Shown in pieces: positions 28,505 to 36,823 of a stretch of 64,000 nucleotides of DNA; within the stretch, counting starts at the first letter, position 1; each line of letters opens with the position of its first letter. The notes below the pieces were generated by a model. The model made no database searches. It saw only the letters and a list, made by a program, of their open reading frames with translations, and was not told the origin of the DNA. The translations under genes were made by a program, and so were the position numbers. The DNA comes from Bog-473 sp963756025 (GTDB lineage Bacteria > Actinomycetota > Acidimicrobiia > Acidimicrobiales > RAAP-2): assembly GCA_963756025.1 (NCBI GenBank), contig CAVWMF010000008.1, positions 434,001 to 498,000 on the forward strand, in the 5' to 3' direction.

Positions 28505-29701
28505 ATGTCCGTGATCAATTCGAGCGACGTCTACTACGACCCCTACGACGTCGAGATCGACGCTGACCCCTACCCGGTCTTCCGCCGGCTCAGGGAGGAG
28601 GCGCCTCTCTACTACAACGAGAAGCACGACTTCTTCGCGGTGAGCTGGTTCGAGGATGTCGAGCGCGGTCTGGTCGATCGCAACACCTTCATCTCCGGGC
28701 GCGGCGGCATTCTCGAGCTCATCAAGGCGAACATCGAGATGCCGTTGGGCACGCTCATCTTCGAAGACCCACCCGTGCACACGGTGCACCGGCAACTTCT
28801 GTCCCGGGTCTTCACGCCCAAGAAGATGAACGCCCTCGAGCCCCAGATCCGGGAGTTCTGCGCCCGGGCGCTCGATCCGCACGTCGGCTCGAAGGGCTTC
28901 GACTTCATCGCCGACCTCGGCGCGCAGATGCCGATGCGGGTGATCGGCATGCTCCTCGGTATCCCCGAGGAGGACCAGGAGGCCGTCCGGGACCAGGTGG
29001 ACGCCAGTCTGCGCACGGAACCGGGCCAACCGCAGGACTACTCTCACGGCTTCAACCCGGGCGCCGGCCTCGAGGAGTACGTCGCATGGAGGGCGGCGCA
29101 CCCGTCCGACGACCTCATGACGCAGTTGTTGAACGCGGAATTCGAAGACGAGACCGGCACGGTGCGGCGCCTGAGCACCGACGAGGTCCTCATTTACGTC
29201 AACGTGCTCGCCGGGGCCGGCAATGAGACCACCAACCGGCTCATCGGATGGACCGGAAAGGTGCTCGCCGAGCACCCCGAGCAACGGCGCCAACTGGTCG
29301 ATGATCCGTCGCTCATCCCCAACGCGATCGAGGAGCTCCTCCGCTACGAACCTCCGGCACCCCATGTGGGGCGTTACGTCGCGCACGACGTCGAGATCCA
29401 CGGGCAGGTCGTCCCGGCGGGCAGCGCCATCCTCTTTCTCGTCGGCTCGGCGAATCGGGACGACCGGCGCTATCCCGACGCAGACACCTTCGACATCCAC
29501 CGTCAAGCAGGTCAGCCCATGACGTTCGGCTACGGCATTCACTATTGCCTCGGCGCCGCGCTGGCGCGGCTCGAGGGCCGCATCGCTCTGGAGGAAGTGC
29601 TCACCCGCTTCCCCGAATGGGACATCGATTGGGACAACGCCAAGCTCGCCCCGACCTCGACCGTACGGGGTTGGGAGACGCTCCGCGTCTTCTTGCCCTG
29701 A
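28505..29701 (+). CDS. Cytochrome P450
   Basis: A 398-residue bacterial class I P450. The I-helix AGAGNETTNRL (near residue 236) has the acid-threonine pair replaced by Glu-Thr-Thr, the ExxR motif is EELLRYEPP (near 276), and the heme-binding loop FGYGIHYCLGAALARLEG has the Cys ligand near residue 346. It needs a ferredoxin and reductase, not found beside it. It is flanked by two mycofactocin-type SDRs, which fits hydroxylation of a terpenoid, steroid or alkyl compound followed by alcohol oxidation. ATG 28505 is preferred over a GTG four codons upstream. The inverted repeat upstream suggests substrate-controlled expression. Confidence 0.93.
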   Translation: MSVINSSDVYYDPYDVEIDADPYPVFRRLREEAPLYYNEKHDFFAVSWFEDVERGLVDRNTFISGRGGILELIKANIEMPLGTLIFEDPPVHTVHRQLLSRVFTPKKMNALEPQIREFCARALDPHVGSKGFDFIADLGAQMPMRVIGMLLGIPEEDQEAVRDQVDASLRTEPGQPQDYSHGFNPGAGLEEYVAWRAAHPSDDLMTQLLNAEFEDETGTVRRLSTDEVLIYVNVLAGAGNETTNRLIGWTGKVLAEHPEQRRQLVDDPSLIPNAIEELLRYEPPAPHVGRYVAHDVEIHGQVVPAGSAILFLVGSANRDDRRYPDADTFDIHRQAGQPMTFGYGIHYCLGAALARLEGRIALEEVLTRFPEWDIDWDNAKLAPTSTVRGWETLRVFLP

Positions 29702-29755
29702 GCGGCGGGACCTGACGATGCTGAAGGGTTATATCCACCGCAGCAAGGAGGCAAC

Positions 29756-30571
29756 ATGGGAAAGCTTGATGGCAAGGTAGCGTTCATCACCGGCGCGGCG
29801 AGGGGCCAAGGCCGGAGCCACGCCGTCCGTCTGGCGCAAGAAGGCGCCGACATCATTGCCGTGGACATCTGTGCGCAGATCGACACGGTGGGGTATCCGA
29901 TGGCTGAGCCCGCCGACCTCGATCAGACCGTCAAGGAAGTCGAAGCACAGGACCGGCGTATCGTCGCGACGCAGACCGATGTTCGGGACGTGGACGCGTT
30001 GCGCGGCGCATTCGAGGCAGGCATGGCGGAACTCGGCCCCGTCGAGATCGTGTTGGCGAACGCCGGCATCGGACCCGGCAGCCCGGTTCCCGGTGATCAG
30101 GACTGGCAGGACGCCATCGACGTCAACCTGACCGGCGTGTGGAACACCGGACGTGTCGCCATCCCATCCATGATCGAGGCTGGCCGGGGTGGCGCGATCG
30201 TGCTGACCAGTTCGACCGGTGGTCTCATGGGTCCGGGGAGCGACTCACCGGGTCTGCTCGGTTACACGGTCGCCAAGCATGGCGTCATCGGGCTGATGCG
30301 GTGCTGGGCGAATTTGCTCGCCCCGCACATGATCAGAGTCAACAGCGTCGCCCCCACTGCGTGCCGGACACCGATGGCCGCCAACATCAACTTTGACGAC
30401 CTCATGAAATACAACCCCGCACTGGCCAGCGCCCTGACGAACGCCATGCCCGTGGATCTGATCGAGCCGATCGATGTCTCGAATGCCATCTTGTGGCTGG
30501 TTTCAGAAGACGCACGGTACGTGACCGGCTCGGTGATCCCGGTGGATGCCGGCTCGCTGAACAGGCGGTAG
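29756..30571 (+). CDS. Mycofactocin-coupled SDR oxidoreductase, second copy
   Basis: A 271-residue TIGR03971-type SDR. GKVAFITGAARGQGRSHAVRLA, DIIAVDIC, IVLANAGIG, LTSSTGGLMGPG with catalytic Ser, LGYTVAKHGVIGLM (Tyr-x-x-x-Lys) and RYVTGSVIPVDAGSLNRR are seen. AGCAAGGAGG lies just before the ATG at 29756. It follows the P450 by 55 bp, in the same direction, so it is probably in that operon and oxidises the alcohol made by P450. Confidence 0.9.
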   Translation: MGKLDGKVAFITGAARGQGRSHAVRLAQEGADIIAVDICAQIDTVGYPMAEPADLDQTVKEVEAQDRRIVATQTDVRDVDALRGAFEAGMAELGPVEIVLANAGIGPGSPVPGDQDWQDAIDVNLTGVWNTGRVAIPSMIEAGRGGAIVLTSSTGGLMGPGSDSPGLLGYTVAKHGVIGLMRCWANLLAPHMIRVNSVAPTACRTPMAANINFDDLMKYNPALASALTNAMPVDLIEPIDVSNAILWLVSEDARYVTGSVIPVDAGSLNRR

Positions 30572-30648
30572 CGGCCCCGGGGCGGGTGCCCCGTCCCGGG
30601 GGGCGGGCAAGGGGAGCGCTCTCGGAGCCACTCGAGTTGAACGCCGTC

Positions 30649-30665
30649 TACTACAGCTGGTAGTA
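30649..30665. promoter_or_regulatory. BlaI/CopY-type operator TACTAC-AGCTG-GTAGTA
   Basis: Inverted arms TACTAC (30649-30654) and GTAGTA (30660-30665) 34 bp before the membrane-protein gene. BlaI-family repressors in Actinobacteria bind TACTACA/TGTAGTA-type dyads, and a BlaI-family gene lies 2 kb downstream at the end of this cluster. No second copy was seen before the BlaI gene. Confidence 0.6.
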
Positions 30666-30698
30666 ATAGCCTCGGAGAGTGAGGATCCGGGGACGTCC

Positions 30699-31706
30699 AT
30701 GAGCACCACCGAGTTGCAAGCGGTCGGGTCCCCCGACCTGACCGCCGCTGGTGCCGTCACACGCCCACGAAGGACCCGTCAGGCCAGGGACCTTCAGCGG
30801 ACCTGCCTGCTCGTGCTGGCGACCCTGTGGCTGCTCGATGCGGTTCTTCAGCTCCAGCCCTTCATGTTCACCCGCGGACCCGGTGGCTTCAGCGGCATGC
30901 TGCATGCGACGGCCGCAGGCAACCCGACCTGGATAGCGCACACCATCATGTGGAACGCGTCGATCGTGGATCGACATCCGGTTCTGACCAACACGATCTT
31001 CGCCGGCATCCAGTTTCTGATCGGTTTCGGCATCGTCTGGAGGCGAACGCGCAAGGCCGCTCTCGCCCTTTCCGTCGTCTGGTCTCTTGCTGTCTGGTGG
31101 TTCGGCGAGGGACTGGGCGCCATCTTCAGCGGGGGGGCGACGACCTTTGGCGTTGGCCCCGGCGGCGTTCTTCTCTACGGCCTTCTCGCGGTTCTGCTGT
31201 GGCCCGCAGGTGGGTCCGACGAACCGTTTGTCGCCGCTCGAACCGTGGGGGTGACGGCCGCCAAAGCGATCTGGGCCGCCGCCTGGTTTCTCTTGGCGCT
31301 CTTCTCGATCGTGGGTTCAGGGCGCTCGCCTGAGGCACTGCGCGATCTCGTCGCTGACCTCGTGGGTGGTGAGCCGGGATGGCTCGCCCGTCTCGACGCG
31401 TCCACGGAGTCAGCGCTCCTCCATCACGGTGCCGCGTGTGCCATCGTGCTCGCGGTTGTGTGCGTGGTCGTTGGCGCCGGCGTCTACCTGCCCCCTCGAG
31501 GCACGAAGGTGGTGCTGCTCTTGGCCGTTCTCGTCTTCGCCGTCATATGGGTGACGGTGCAGAACTTCGGCGGGATTCTGGCCGGGGGGGCGACAGATCC
31601 TGGCTCTGCGCCGCTCCTCATGTTGTTGGCCTTCCTCTACTGGCCCTTGACCACCGTCCACGCGCGTGCGGACGACGTGGCGACGAACCCCATGGGTGGG
31701 GCATAG
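30699..31706 (+). CDS. Multi-pass membrane protein
   Basis: A 335-residue protein with about eight hydrophobic segments, for example LVLATLWLLDAVLQL, IQFLIGFGIVW, LALSVVWSLAVWWFG, VLLYGLLAVLLWP, AIWAAAWFLLALFSIV, AIVLAVVCVVVGAGVYL and VVLLLAVLVFAVIWV. A conserved-looking VQNFGGILAGGATDPG lies near the end. I do not recognise a named family; such proteins occur next to DUF5134 genes in mycobacteria. A BlaI-type operator upstream and a BlaI gene after the partner suggest joint control by a metal or cell-wall signal. Confidence 0.7.
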   Translation: MSTTELQAVGSPDLTAAGAVTRPRRTRQARDLQRTCLLVLATLWLLDAVLQLQPFMFTRGPGGFSGMLHATAAGNPTWIAHTIMWNASIVDRHPVLTNTIFAGIQFLIGFGIVWRRTRKAALALSVVWSLAVWWFGEGLGAIFSGGATTFGVGPGGVLLYGLLAVLLWPAGGSDEPFVAARTVGVTAAKAIWAAAWFLLALFSIVGSGRSPEALRDLVADLVGGEPGWLARLDASTESALLHHGAACAIVLAVVCVVVGAGVYLPPRGTKVVLLLAVLVFAVIWVTVQNFGGILAGGATDPGSAPLLMLLAFLYWPLTTVHARADDVATNPMGGA

Positions 31707-31711
31707 AGGCC

Positions 31712-32386
31712 ATGGCGAACCCCCTCTGGCTCTACGACGGCTTCGCCACCCTGATGCTGGTCGTTTCTGCGTACTCCTGTGTCCTTCTTGCTGTGACCGT
31801 GGCCGGGCACCGGCCGGCGGGCTGGGACGTCGACGTCGCGCACGTTCTCATGGGCGTGTCGATGGCGGGCATGTTCATCGTCGATTGGGCCTTTGGCTCA
31901 CGACAGATGTGGGAAGTCATCTTCGCAACATTGTTGGTGTGGTTCCTGGTGTGTGGGGCTCTTTCCATGCTGCGGTACGGCGCGCATCTGTCCCACTATC
32001 TGATTCATGCCGTCATGAGCTTGGCCATGCTCTTGATGTTTGCGTTTCCACGCGGCGCCAACGGATCCATGGCGGGGATGTCGATGTCCACGTCGCCCGG
32101 GTCACGATTGGATCCGGGTCTGTCCTTCCTCCTGGCCATCGTCATTCTGGCCTCGGCCATCTTCACTCTGGCTTCGGCCAACAAGGGCGCTTCACACCAC
32201 GGAAGCTATCCACCCGTGTTCGCCCTCGGTGGCGGTGTCAAGGGAGGAGGCCCCGAGGATGGCCCACGTCAGGGCTGGTCGTCCGCGGGGGGCATCGAGG
32301 GACTCATTACGTCACCGTGGCTGGAAGACGCGAGCCACGTCGCGATGTGTGTCGGCATGGGGTTCCTGCTGATCCTGATGATCTAG
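31712..32386 (+). CDS. DUF5134 membrane protein
   Basis: A 224-residue protein with about five membrane segments: TLMLVVSAYSCVLLAVTV, VLMGVSMAGMFIVDWAF, VIFATLLVWFLVCGAL, LIHAVMSLAMLLMFAF, FLLAIVILASAIFTLA, and a C-terminal VAMCVGMGFLLILMI. A His/Met-rich stretch (SMAGMSMSTSPG, and HHGSY) lies in a loop, which is suggestive of copper but not proof. It starts 5 bp after the previous gene and ends 7 bp before the converging BlaI gene. Confidence 0.75.
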   Translation: MANPLWLYDGFATLMLVVSAYSCVLLAVTVAGHRPAGWDVDVAHVLMGVSMAGMFIVDWAFGSRQMWEVIFATLLVWFLVCGALSMLRYGAHLSHYLIHAVMSLAMLLMFAFPRGANGSMAGMSMSTSPGSRLDPGLSFLLAIVILASAIFTLASANKGASHHGSYPPVFALGGGVKGGGPEDGPRQGWSSAGGIEGLITSPWLEDASHVAMCVGMGFLLILMI

Positions 32387-32393
32387 CGGTCCG

Positions 32394-32849
32394 TCACCCG
32401 TGAGGTTTGCGACTGCTCTCGCGTAGCGAGCGCCGCAGGACGGCGACCTCTTCGGGAGACAAATTCTGGGCGAAACGGACAAGCGCCGAATTCCGGTCGC
32501 CGCCGGCGGCCAGAGCCTCGTGCATCAGGACCGCCGTGTGGGCACCAGGGGACCCAATTGCCGTAAATCGAATGTGGCGACCGTCCATCTCGCGGCGCAC
32601 CAACTCCTTGTGGACCAGGCGATCGAGCACGGTCGCCACCGTGGTGTACGCGTTCGCCGGAAGTTGCCGCGCCACATCGCGCCCGGTCATTGCACGATCA
32701 GGTTCCTCCCAGAGAATGTCCATGACGCGCCGTTCGAGTTCTCCAAGCCTTGCGGCACCACAGTGACAGTCGTCACAGATGCACGGATCGCATGAACACA
32801 TCGGGTTATCGCATGTTGTGGCAGCACCGGTTCTGGGCGCCTCGGTCAC
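32394..32849 (-). CDS. BlaI/MecI/CopY-family repressor with Cys-rich N-terminus
   Basis: About 152 residues. The winged-helix part is typical: LGELERRVMDILWEEPDRAMTGRDVARQL, AYTTVATVLDRLVHKELVRREMDGR. Before it is a Cys cluster CDNPMCSCDPCICDDCHCG, with eight Cys in 19 residues, a likely metal site. Ordinary BlaI lacks it, and CopY has its Cys pairs at the C-terminus. Start chosen is the GTG at 32849, because GGAGGAGCG precedes it by 6-7 bases; upstream starts would add a long unlikely leader. The target is probably the dyad at 30649. Sensing of copper or another soft metal is inferred. Confidence 0.82.
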   Translation of the reverse strand: MTEAPRTGAATTCDNPMCSCDPCICDDCHCGAARLGELERRVMDILWEEPDRAMTGRDVARQLPANAYTTVATVLDRLVHKELVRREMDGRHIRFTAIGSPGAHTAVLMHEALAAGGDRNSALVRFAQNLSPEEVAVLRRSLRESSRKPHG

Positions 32850-33010
32850 CGAGACGCTCCTCCGCGGGCGGAGATTCGAAGTTTCTTGAGCTTGGGCATA
32901 GGCGAACGTGCGCATTCTAGGCGGGAGGGAGGTCCGGGTCGGCGGTGGCCGCCCGGTCGTGTACCGCACCCCCGCAGCCGCCTCGATATGCTCACGCTGG
33001 TGCATCGCTC

Positions 33011-33367
33011 ATGACGGAGGTCGCCGGCACGCCAGAGAAGGAACCGGACGTGAGGTTCACCTACGCCAACGAACGGACGTTCCTCGCTTGGAACCGGACG
33101 GCCTTGGCCCTCATCGCGACAGGCGTCGCCGCCACGCAACTCCTGCCCGAATTCCACGTGGACGGCGGTCGTCGCATTCTCGGACTGCCCATGATCGCGC
33201 TCGGCGCACTCGTCGCGTTCACGAGTTATCGCCATTGGAGAGCGAACGAGCGGGCCATGCGGCAGGGCCTGCCGTTGCCCAAGTCCCCGATGCCCCTGGT
33301 GTTGTCGGTCGGCGTCGCGGTCGTGGCGGTCATCGCGGTCGTTCTTGCCCTTCTCGGCTCCAAATAG
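33011..33367 (+). CDS. DUF202 (YidH family) membrane protein
   Basis: A 118-residue protein with FTYANERTFLAWNRTALALIATGVA, the hallmark of YidH/DUF202, and hydrophobic segments at ALIATGVAATQLL, LPMIALGALVAFTSY and VAVVAVIAVVLALL. Start is the ATG at 33011. Role is unknown, but these three-helix inner-membrane proteins are often found in pairs, as here. Confidence 0.8.
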   Translation: MTEVAGTPEKEPDVRFTYANERTFLAWNRTALALIATGVAATQLLPEFHVDGGRRILGLPMIALGALVAFTSYRHWRANERAMRQGLPLPKSPMPLVLSVGVAVVAVIAVVLALLGSK

Positions 33368-33377
33368 GCCGGCGTAC

Positions 33378-33722
33378 GTGCCGACCGAGGACCATGATCC
33401 CGTCGAGGTCGCTCGGGACCCCGGACTCGCCCGGGAACGCACCGAACTGGCATGGAGTCGATCCGGGCTCGCAGTAGCGGTCACCGTGGCTGTTACCCTT
33501 CGGCGTCTGTGGCCACTGACGGGCGACAAGGCGGTCGTGGCGTTGATCCTCATCGCGGTCGGCTCCGCCGTCTGGGTTGTCGGGATGCAACTCGGTCGCC
33601 GTGCGAGGCTTCTCAGCGACGGAACGGGGGCGGTCGCCACATCGACGTTCCGCATGCTGACCATCGGGACCATGATCCTCGCCCTCGCCGGGTTCGTCGT
33701 CGGTCTGGTCCTGCCGTTGTAG
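33378..33722 (+). CDS. DUF202 membrane protein, second copy
   Basis: About 114 residues. DPGLARERTELAWSRSGLAVAV is the R-T-x-L-A-W family motif with three hydrophobic spans (VAVTVAVTL, VVALILIAVGSAVWVVG, MLTIGTMILALAGFVVGL). Start is taken at the GTG 33378; the only earlier in-frame choice is a TTG inside the previous gene. It follows the first DUF202 gene by 10 bp, suggesting a hetero-oligomer. Confidence 0.75.
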   Translation: MPTEDHDPVEVARDPGLARERTELAWSRSGLAVAVTVAVTLRRLWPLTGDKAVVALILIAVGSAVWVVGMQLGRRARLLSDGTGAVATSTFRMLTIGTMILALAGFVVGLVLPL

Positions 33723-33801
33723 CCACCCCTCCGACCACGTCCCGAGGAGAGTTAACCCTCTCGAAATCATCGACCGGACGCGGCTCGCTACGCTCAACGC
33801 G

Positions 33802-34677
33802 GTGGGCAAGAATCCGGCCGGTGGAAGAGTTGACGGGCTGGCGGGCGACGCCCCGGGAGAGGTCATGCCGTCGCCGTCCAACGGTTCGAGCACGAAAGTC
33901 GTCAGCAAGGTTGCCTACGAAAAGGAATTGGCGCGGCTCCAGACCGAGTTGGTGCGGATGCAGGAATGGATCGTGCACCGGGGACTCCGGGTCATGGTCA
34001 TCTTCGAGGGCCGCGACACCGCGGGCAAGGGCGGGACCATCAAACGGATCATGGAGCGCCTGAACGCCCGTTACTGCCGCGTCGTGGCACTCGGTACTCC
34101 GACCGATCGGGAACGGAGTCAGTGGTATTTCCAGCGGTATATCGCCCACCTGCCCGCGGCCGGAGAGATGGTCCTCTTTGACCGGAGTTGGTACAACCGA
34201 GCCGGCGTCGAGCGTGTCATGGAGTTCTGCACACCGGCGGAGCATGCCGAGTTCTTCCGGACGTGCCCGCAGTTGGAGCGAGCGTTGGTGCGTTCGGGGA
34301 TCATTCTTGTGAAGTACTGGCTCTCGCTGAGTGACGAGGAGCAGGAACGCCGGTTCACCGAGCGGATCAACAATCCCGGCAAACGCTGGAAGCTGAGTCC
34401 GATGGACCTGGAGGCCCGCGCCCGATGGGTCGACTACGCGGAGGCCAAAGACGAAATGTTCTCGTACACGGACATCAAAGAGGCGCCGTGGTACGTCGTC
34501 GATGCCGACGACAAGAAGTCGGCACGGCTCAACATCATCAGCCATCTTCTCGAGATCGTTCCCTATGAAGAGGTGCCCCACGAGGCAGTCGAACTTCCCC
34601 ACCGGCAGCAGAGATCCTACGAACGCCCCCCGATCGACAGCCAGACGTGGGTTCCGGCTCGCTATGTGGTGCGATGA
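33802..34677 (+). CDS. ppk2: Polyphosphate kinase 2, class I
   Basis: A 291-residue single-domain PPK2. Walker A-like FEGRDTAGKGGTIKRIMERL (near residues 67-86), Walker B DRSWYNRAGVERVM (near 126), and lid-region RWKLSPMDLEARARWVDYAEAKD are seen. The enzyme transfers phosphate between polyphosphate and nucleoside diphosphate, making GTP or ATP. One-domain class I acts on NDP; class II on NMP. A start at GTG 33802 gives a longer N-terminus than ATG 33865 (MPSPSNGSS), which is also plausible. An adenylate kinase follows 41 bp later, so together they can turn AMP into ATP at the cost of polyphosphate. Confidence 0.92.
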   Translation: MGKNPAGGRVDGLAGDAPGEVMPSPSNGSSTKVVSKVAYEKELARLQTELVRMQEWIVHRGLRVMVIFEGRDTAGKGGTIKRIMERLNARYCRVVALGTPTDRERSQWYFQRYIAHLPAAGEMVLFDRSWYNRAGVERVMEFCTPAEHAEFFRTCPQLERALVRSGIILVKYWLSLSDEEQERRFTERINNPGKRWKLSPMDLEARARWVDYAEAKDEMFSYTDIKEAPWYVVDADDKKSARLNIISHLLEIVPYEEVPHEAVELPHRQQRSYERPPIDSQTWVPARYVVR

Positions 34678-34718
34678 ATTCGGCGGGTCAAGCTGCGCTG
34701 ACGAGAATGTAGGCGCCG

Positions 34719-35363
34719 GTGCGTAAGTTCATAATTATGGGGATCCAAGGGAGCGGAAAGGGGACGCAGGCCAAGCTTCTGGCCGAGGATTTGGATCTCG
34801 AGCACTTCAGCGTCGGGGACATCTTCCGATGGCACGTGCAACATCACACCAAGCTCGGGGCTCAGGTGAAACGCATTATGGCCGGCGGCAATCTCGTCGA
34901 TGACGATCTGGTCGAATCGGTGATCCGTTCAGCGTTGGCCGCACACGACTGGAACTTCGGATTCGTCGTCGATGGGTTTCCCCGCAATGCGCGTCAAGCC
35001 GAGTTCTTCCTCGAGAGCTATGACATCGACGGGGTGATCAACCTGAACCTTCCGGATGAGGAGGTCATGCGTCGCGTCCTCGCCCGCCGGCTGTGCTCGC
35101 GATGCGGGTTGGACTACAACCTGATCGCTCACCGTCCTCAGATCGACGAGAGCTGCGATATCTGTCAGGGGGAGTTGGTCGCCCGGGCCGACGACAATCC
35201 CGAGGCGCTGGCCATCCGACTCGCCGACTACCACGAGGAGACCAAGCCACTCATTGCGATCTTCGAGCGCAAGGAATTCGTCGCCACCATCGACGCGACC
35301 CGGCCGGTCGACGAGGTGCAGGCCAGCATCCGGGAGCGGTTTGCCTTGCCGCCCCGCAGCTGA
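34719..35363 (+). CDS. Adenylate kinase-like protein with zinc LID
   Basis: A 214-residue nucleoside monophosphate kinase. P-loop is MGIQGSGKGTQAKLL; DGFPRN holds the NMP-binding arginine; LARRLCSRCGLDYN and CDICQGELVARADD give the four Cys of a zinc LID domain (near residues 125-155). The P-loop differs from the LGPPGAGKGTQ of housekeeping Adk, suggesting an accessory copy rather than the adk beside secY. Start is GTG 34719. Its place right after PPK2 implies the pair regenerates ATP from AMP and polyphosphate. Confidence 0.85.
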   Translation: MRKFIIMGIQGSGKGTQAKLLAEDLDLEHFSVGDIFRWHVQHHTKLGAQVKRIMAGGNLVDDDLVESVIRSALAAHDWNFGFVVDGFPRNARQAEFFLESYDIDGVINLNLPDEEVMRRVLARRLCSRCGLDYNLIAHRPQIDESCDICQGELVARADDNPEALAIRLADYHEETKPLIAIFERKEFVATIDATRPVDEVQASIRERFALPPRS

Positions 35364-35411
35364 GAGGCCGCGTCGACGCACGGAAGTACTGTCAGCATTT
35401 ACGCTTTCGCC

Positions 35412-35846
35412 ATGCCTTCGGACTTTGGCCTCAAAACGATGAATCGTGTGCATCGGATACTGCTGGGCGTTTCGGGTGGTCGGCTCGGCTGGCAGGTCTC
35501 CGGGATGCCGGTGCTCGAGCTGACCACCACAGGGAGAAAGAGCGGCCAGCCGCGCACGACCATGCTCACATCGCCCTACCAGGAGGATTCCACCCTCGTG
35601 GTCGTGGCCTCCCGCGGCGGCGACGACTCCAACCCTGCCTGGTTCCTCAACCTCCGGGACGATCCGAAGGTGATGGTGAAGCTTGGTCCCGAACCCCCGT
35701 CGGCGATGACCGCCGAGATTGCCGACGCCGACGTCCGAGCGCGCATCTGGCCGATTATCGCCGGTACGCACCGCAACTATGCCGGTTACCAGCGGAAGAC
35801 GGAGCGAGAGATCCCGCTCGTCCTGCTCCGGCCGACAGCAGTCTGA
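35412..35846 (+). CDS. Ddn-like F420-dependent nitroreductase-family protein
   Basis: A 144-residue split beta-barrel protein. VLELTTTGRKSGQPRTTMLTSPY, then VVVASRGGDDSNPAWFLNLRDDPKV are diagnostic of the deazaflavin (F420) dependent nitroreductase/Ddn family. The Lys-Ser-Gly loop binds the F420 phosphate tail. Family members reduce quinones or nitro compounds. C-terminal HRNYAGYQRKTEREIPLVLL is also typical. F420 use fits the FrhB-like gene at 0.8-2 kb. Start is the ATG at 35412. Confidence 0.9.
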   Translation: MPSDFGLKTMNRVHRILLGVSGGRLGWQVSGMPVLELTTTGRKSGQPRTTMLTSPYQEDSTLVVVASRGGDDSNPAWFLNLRDDPKVMVKLGPEPPSAMTAEIADADVRARIWPIIAGTHRNYAGYQRKTEREIPLVLLRPTAV

Positions 35847-35870
35847 GGTCCCCGAAGTGAAGGAGGAAAA

Positions 35871-36191
35871 ATGACGGCAGTCGAACGCGATCAACTCGGT
35901 GATGTCGGTACTGCGCTGCTCTTCGAGAACGAGCGGGTCAAGGTGTGGGAGATGGATCTCCGGCCGGGCCAGGAGTCTGATCTGCACCGGCACGATCAGG
36001 ACTACATCCTCGTCATCGTCGAGGGGGATCGCATCGCCGGCGTCCCGCCGGAGGGGGTCGACTCCGAGCGATATATCGAGGCCGACGTCCAACCGGGCAA
36101 GGTCTATTACCAACGTTCCGGAGGCACCGAGACGGCCCGAAATGTCGGCGCTCAGCGCTACTACGAGATCCTGATCGAACTGAAGGACTGA
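35871..36191 (+). CDS. Cupin-domain protein
   Basis: A 106-residue cupin with VWEMDLRPGQESDLHRHDQDYILVIVEGDRI; the first cupin motif has HRHDQDY (His-x-His followed by an acidic residue). The second motif is poor, with no clear His, so metal binding is uncertain. AAGGAGG precedes the ATG at 35871. Next to the F420 protein; function unknown. Confidence 0.75.
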   Translation: MTAVERDQLGDVGTALLFENERVKVWEMDLRPGQESDLHRHDQDYILVIVEGDRIAGVPPEGVDSERYIEADVQPGKVYYQRSGGTETARNVGAQRYYEILIELKD

Positions 36192-36201
36192 GATCGGGCT
36201 G

Positions 36202-36702
36202 TCAGCTCGGCGTCTCGGCGACCACTTCCTCGTCCAGTTGCAAAAGGGTGCCGTCGGGATCGCGGAACATGCAACTCCGCAGAGTGGCGGTGCTCGGCAG
36301 GCCCCAACCCCGGGCACTCTCGAAGGTCCGCAGTGGCAGGAGGAAGTCGGTGCCCGCTTGTTCGAGCCGTCGCACGTAGTCCTCAATCCCGCTGACCCAG
36401 AACGCGCAATGGTGCGTGCCGACGTTATCGATGTCGAGGGAACGCACCTCGGCTTCTTCGGGAGGCGTGGAGAGCACGATGACCGGGTCGGAGTCATCGT
36501 GACCGGCCCGCAGGAGCGCGACCTCGCGCAGCTTGGGGGCCGGATCGGGCGAGGTGTTCTGGGCGTCGGCTGCAATCGTCTGGCCGTAACGATCCACGAG
36601 GGGAAAGCCCAGGACGCCGTTGTAGAACGCGATCGATCGATCGAGGTCAGTCACGCCGATTCCGAGATGGGACACACCATGGGCCGCGATGTGATCGCTC
36701 AT
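36202..36702 (-). CDS. VOC family protein (glyoxalase/dioxygenase superfamily)
   Basis: A 166-residue protein with VSHLGIGVTDLDRSIAFYNGVLGF, THHCAFWVSGIEDYVRRLEQAG and SCMFRDPDGTLLQLDEE. His in the first unit, His in THHCAF and Glu in LQLDEE are the metal positions of functional VOC enzymes, so it probably is catalytic. Lactoylglutathione lyase, methylmalonyl-CoA epimerase-like and dioxygenase roles are all possible. Confidence 0.8.
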   Translation of the reverse strand: MSDHIAAHGVSHLGIGVTDLDRSIAFYNGVLGFPLVDRYGQTIAADAQNTSPDPAPKLREVALLRAGHDDSDPVIVLSTPPEEAEVRSLDIDNVGTHHCAFWVSGIEDYVRRLEQAGTDFLLPLRTFESARGWGLPSTATLRSCMFRDPDGTLLQLDEEVVAETPS

Positions 36703-36823
36703 CCGTGCTCTCGTATTCTTCGTCGTCCGTCCATTCGCTCATCCTACTGTTGAGGAGATCTCGAGGAAGACCCCGGTGTGTGGCGGCCGGCCCCGGAAAA
36801 CGGTCCGTGTAAAGTCGCATGCA

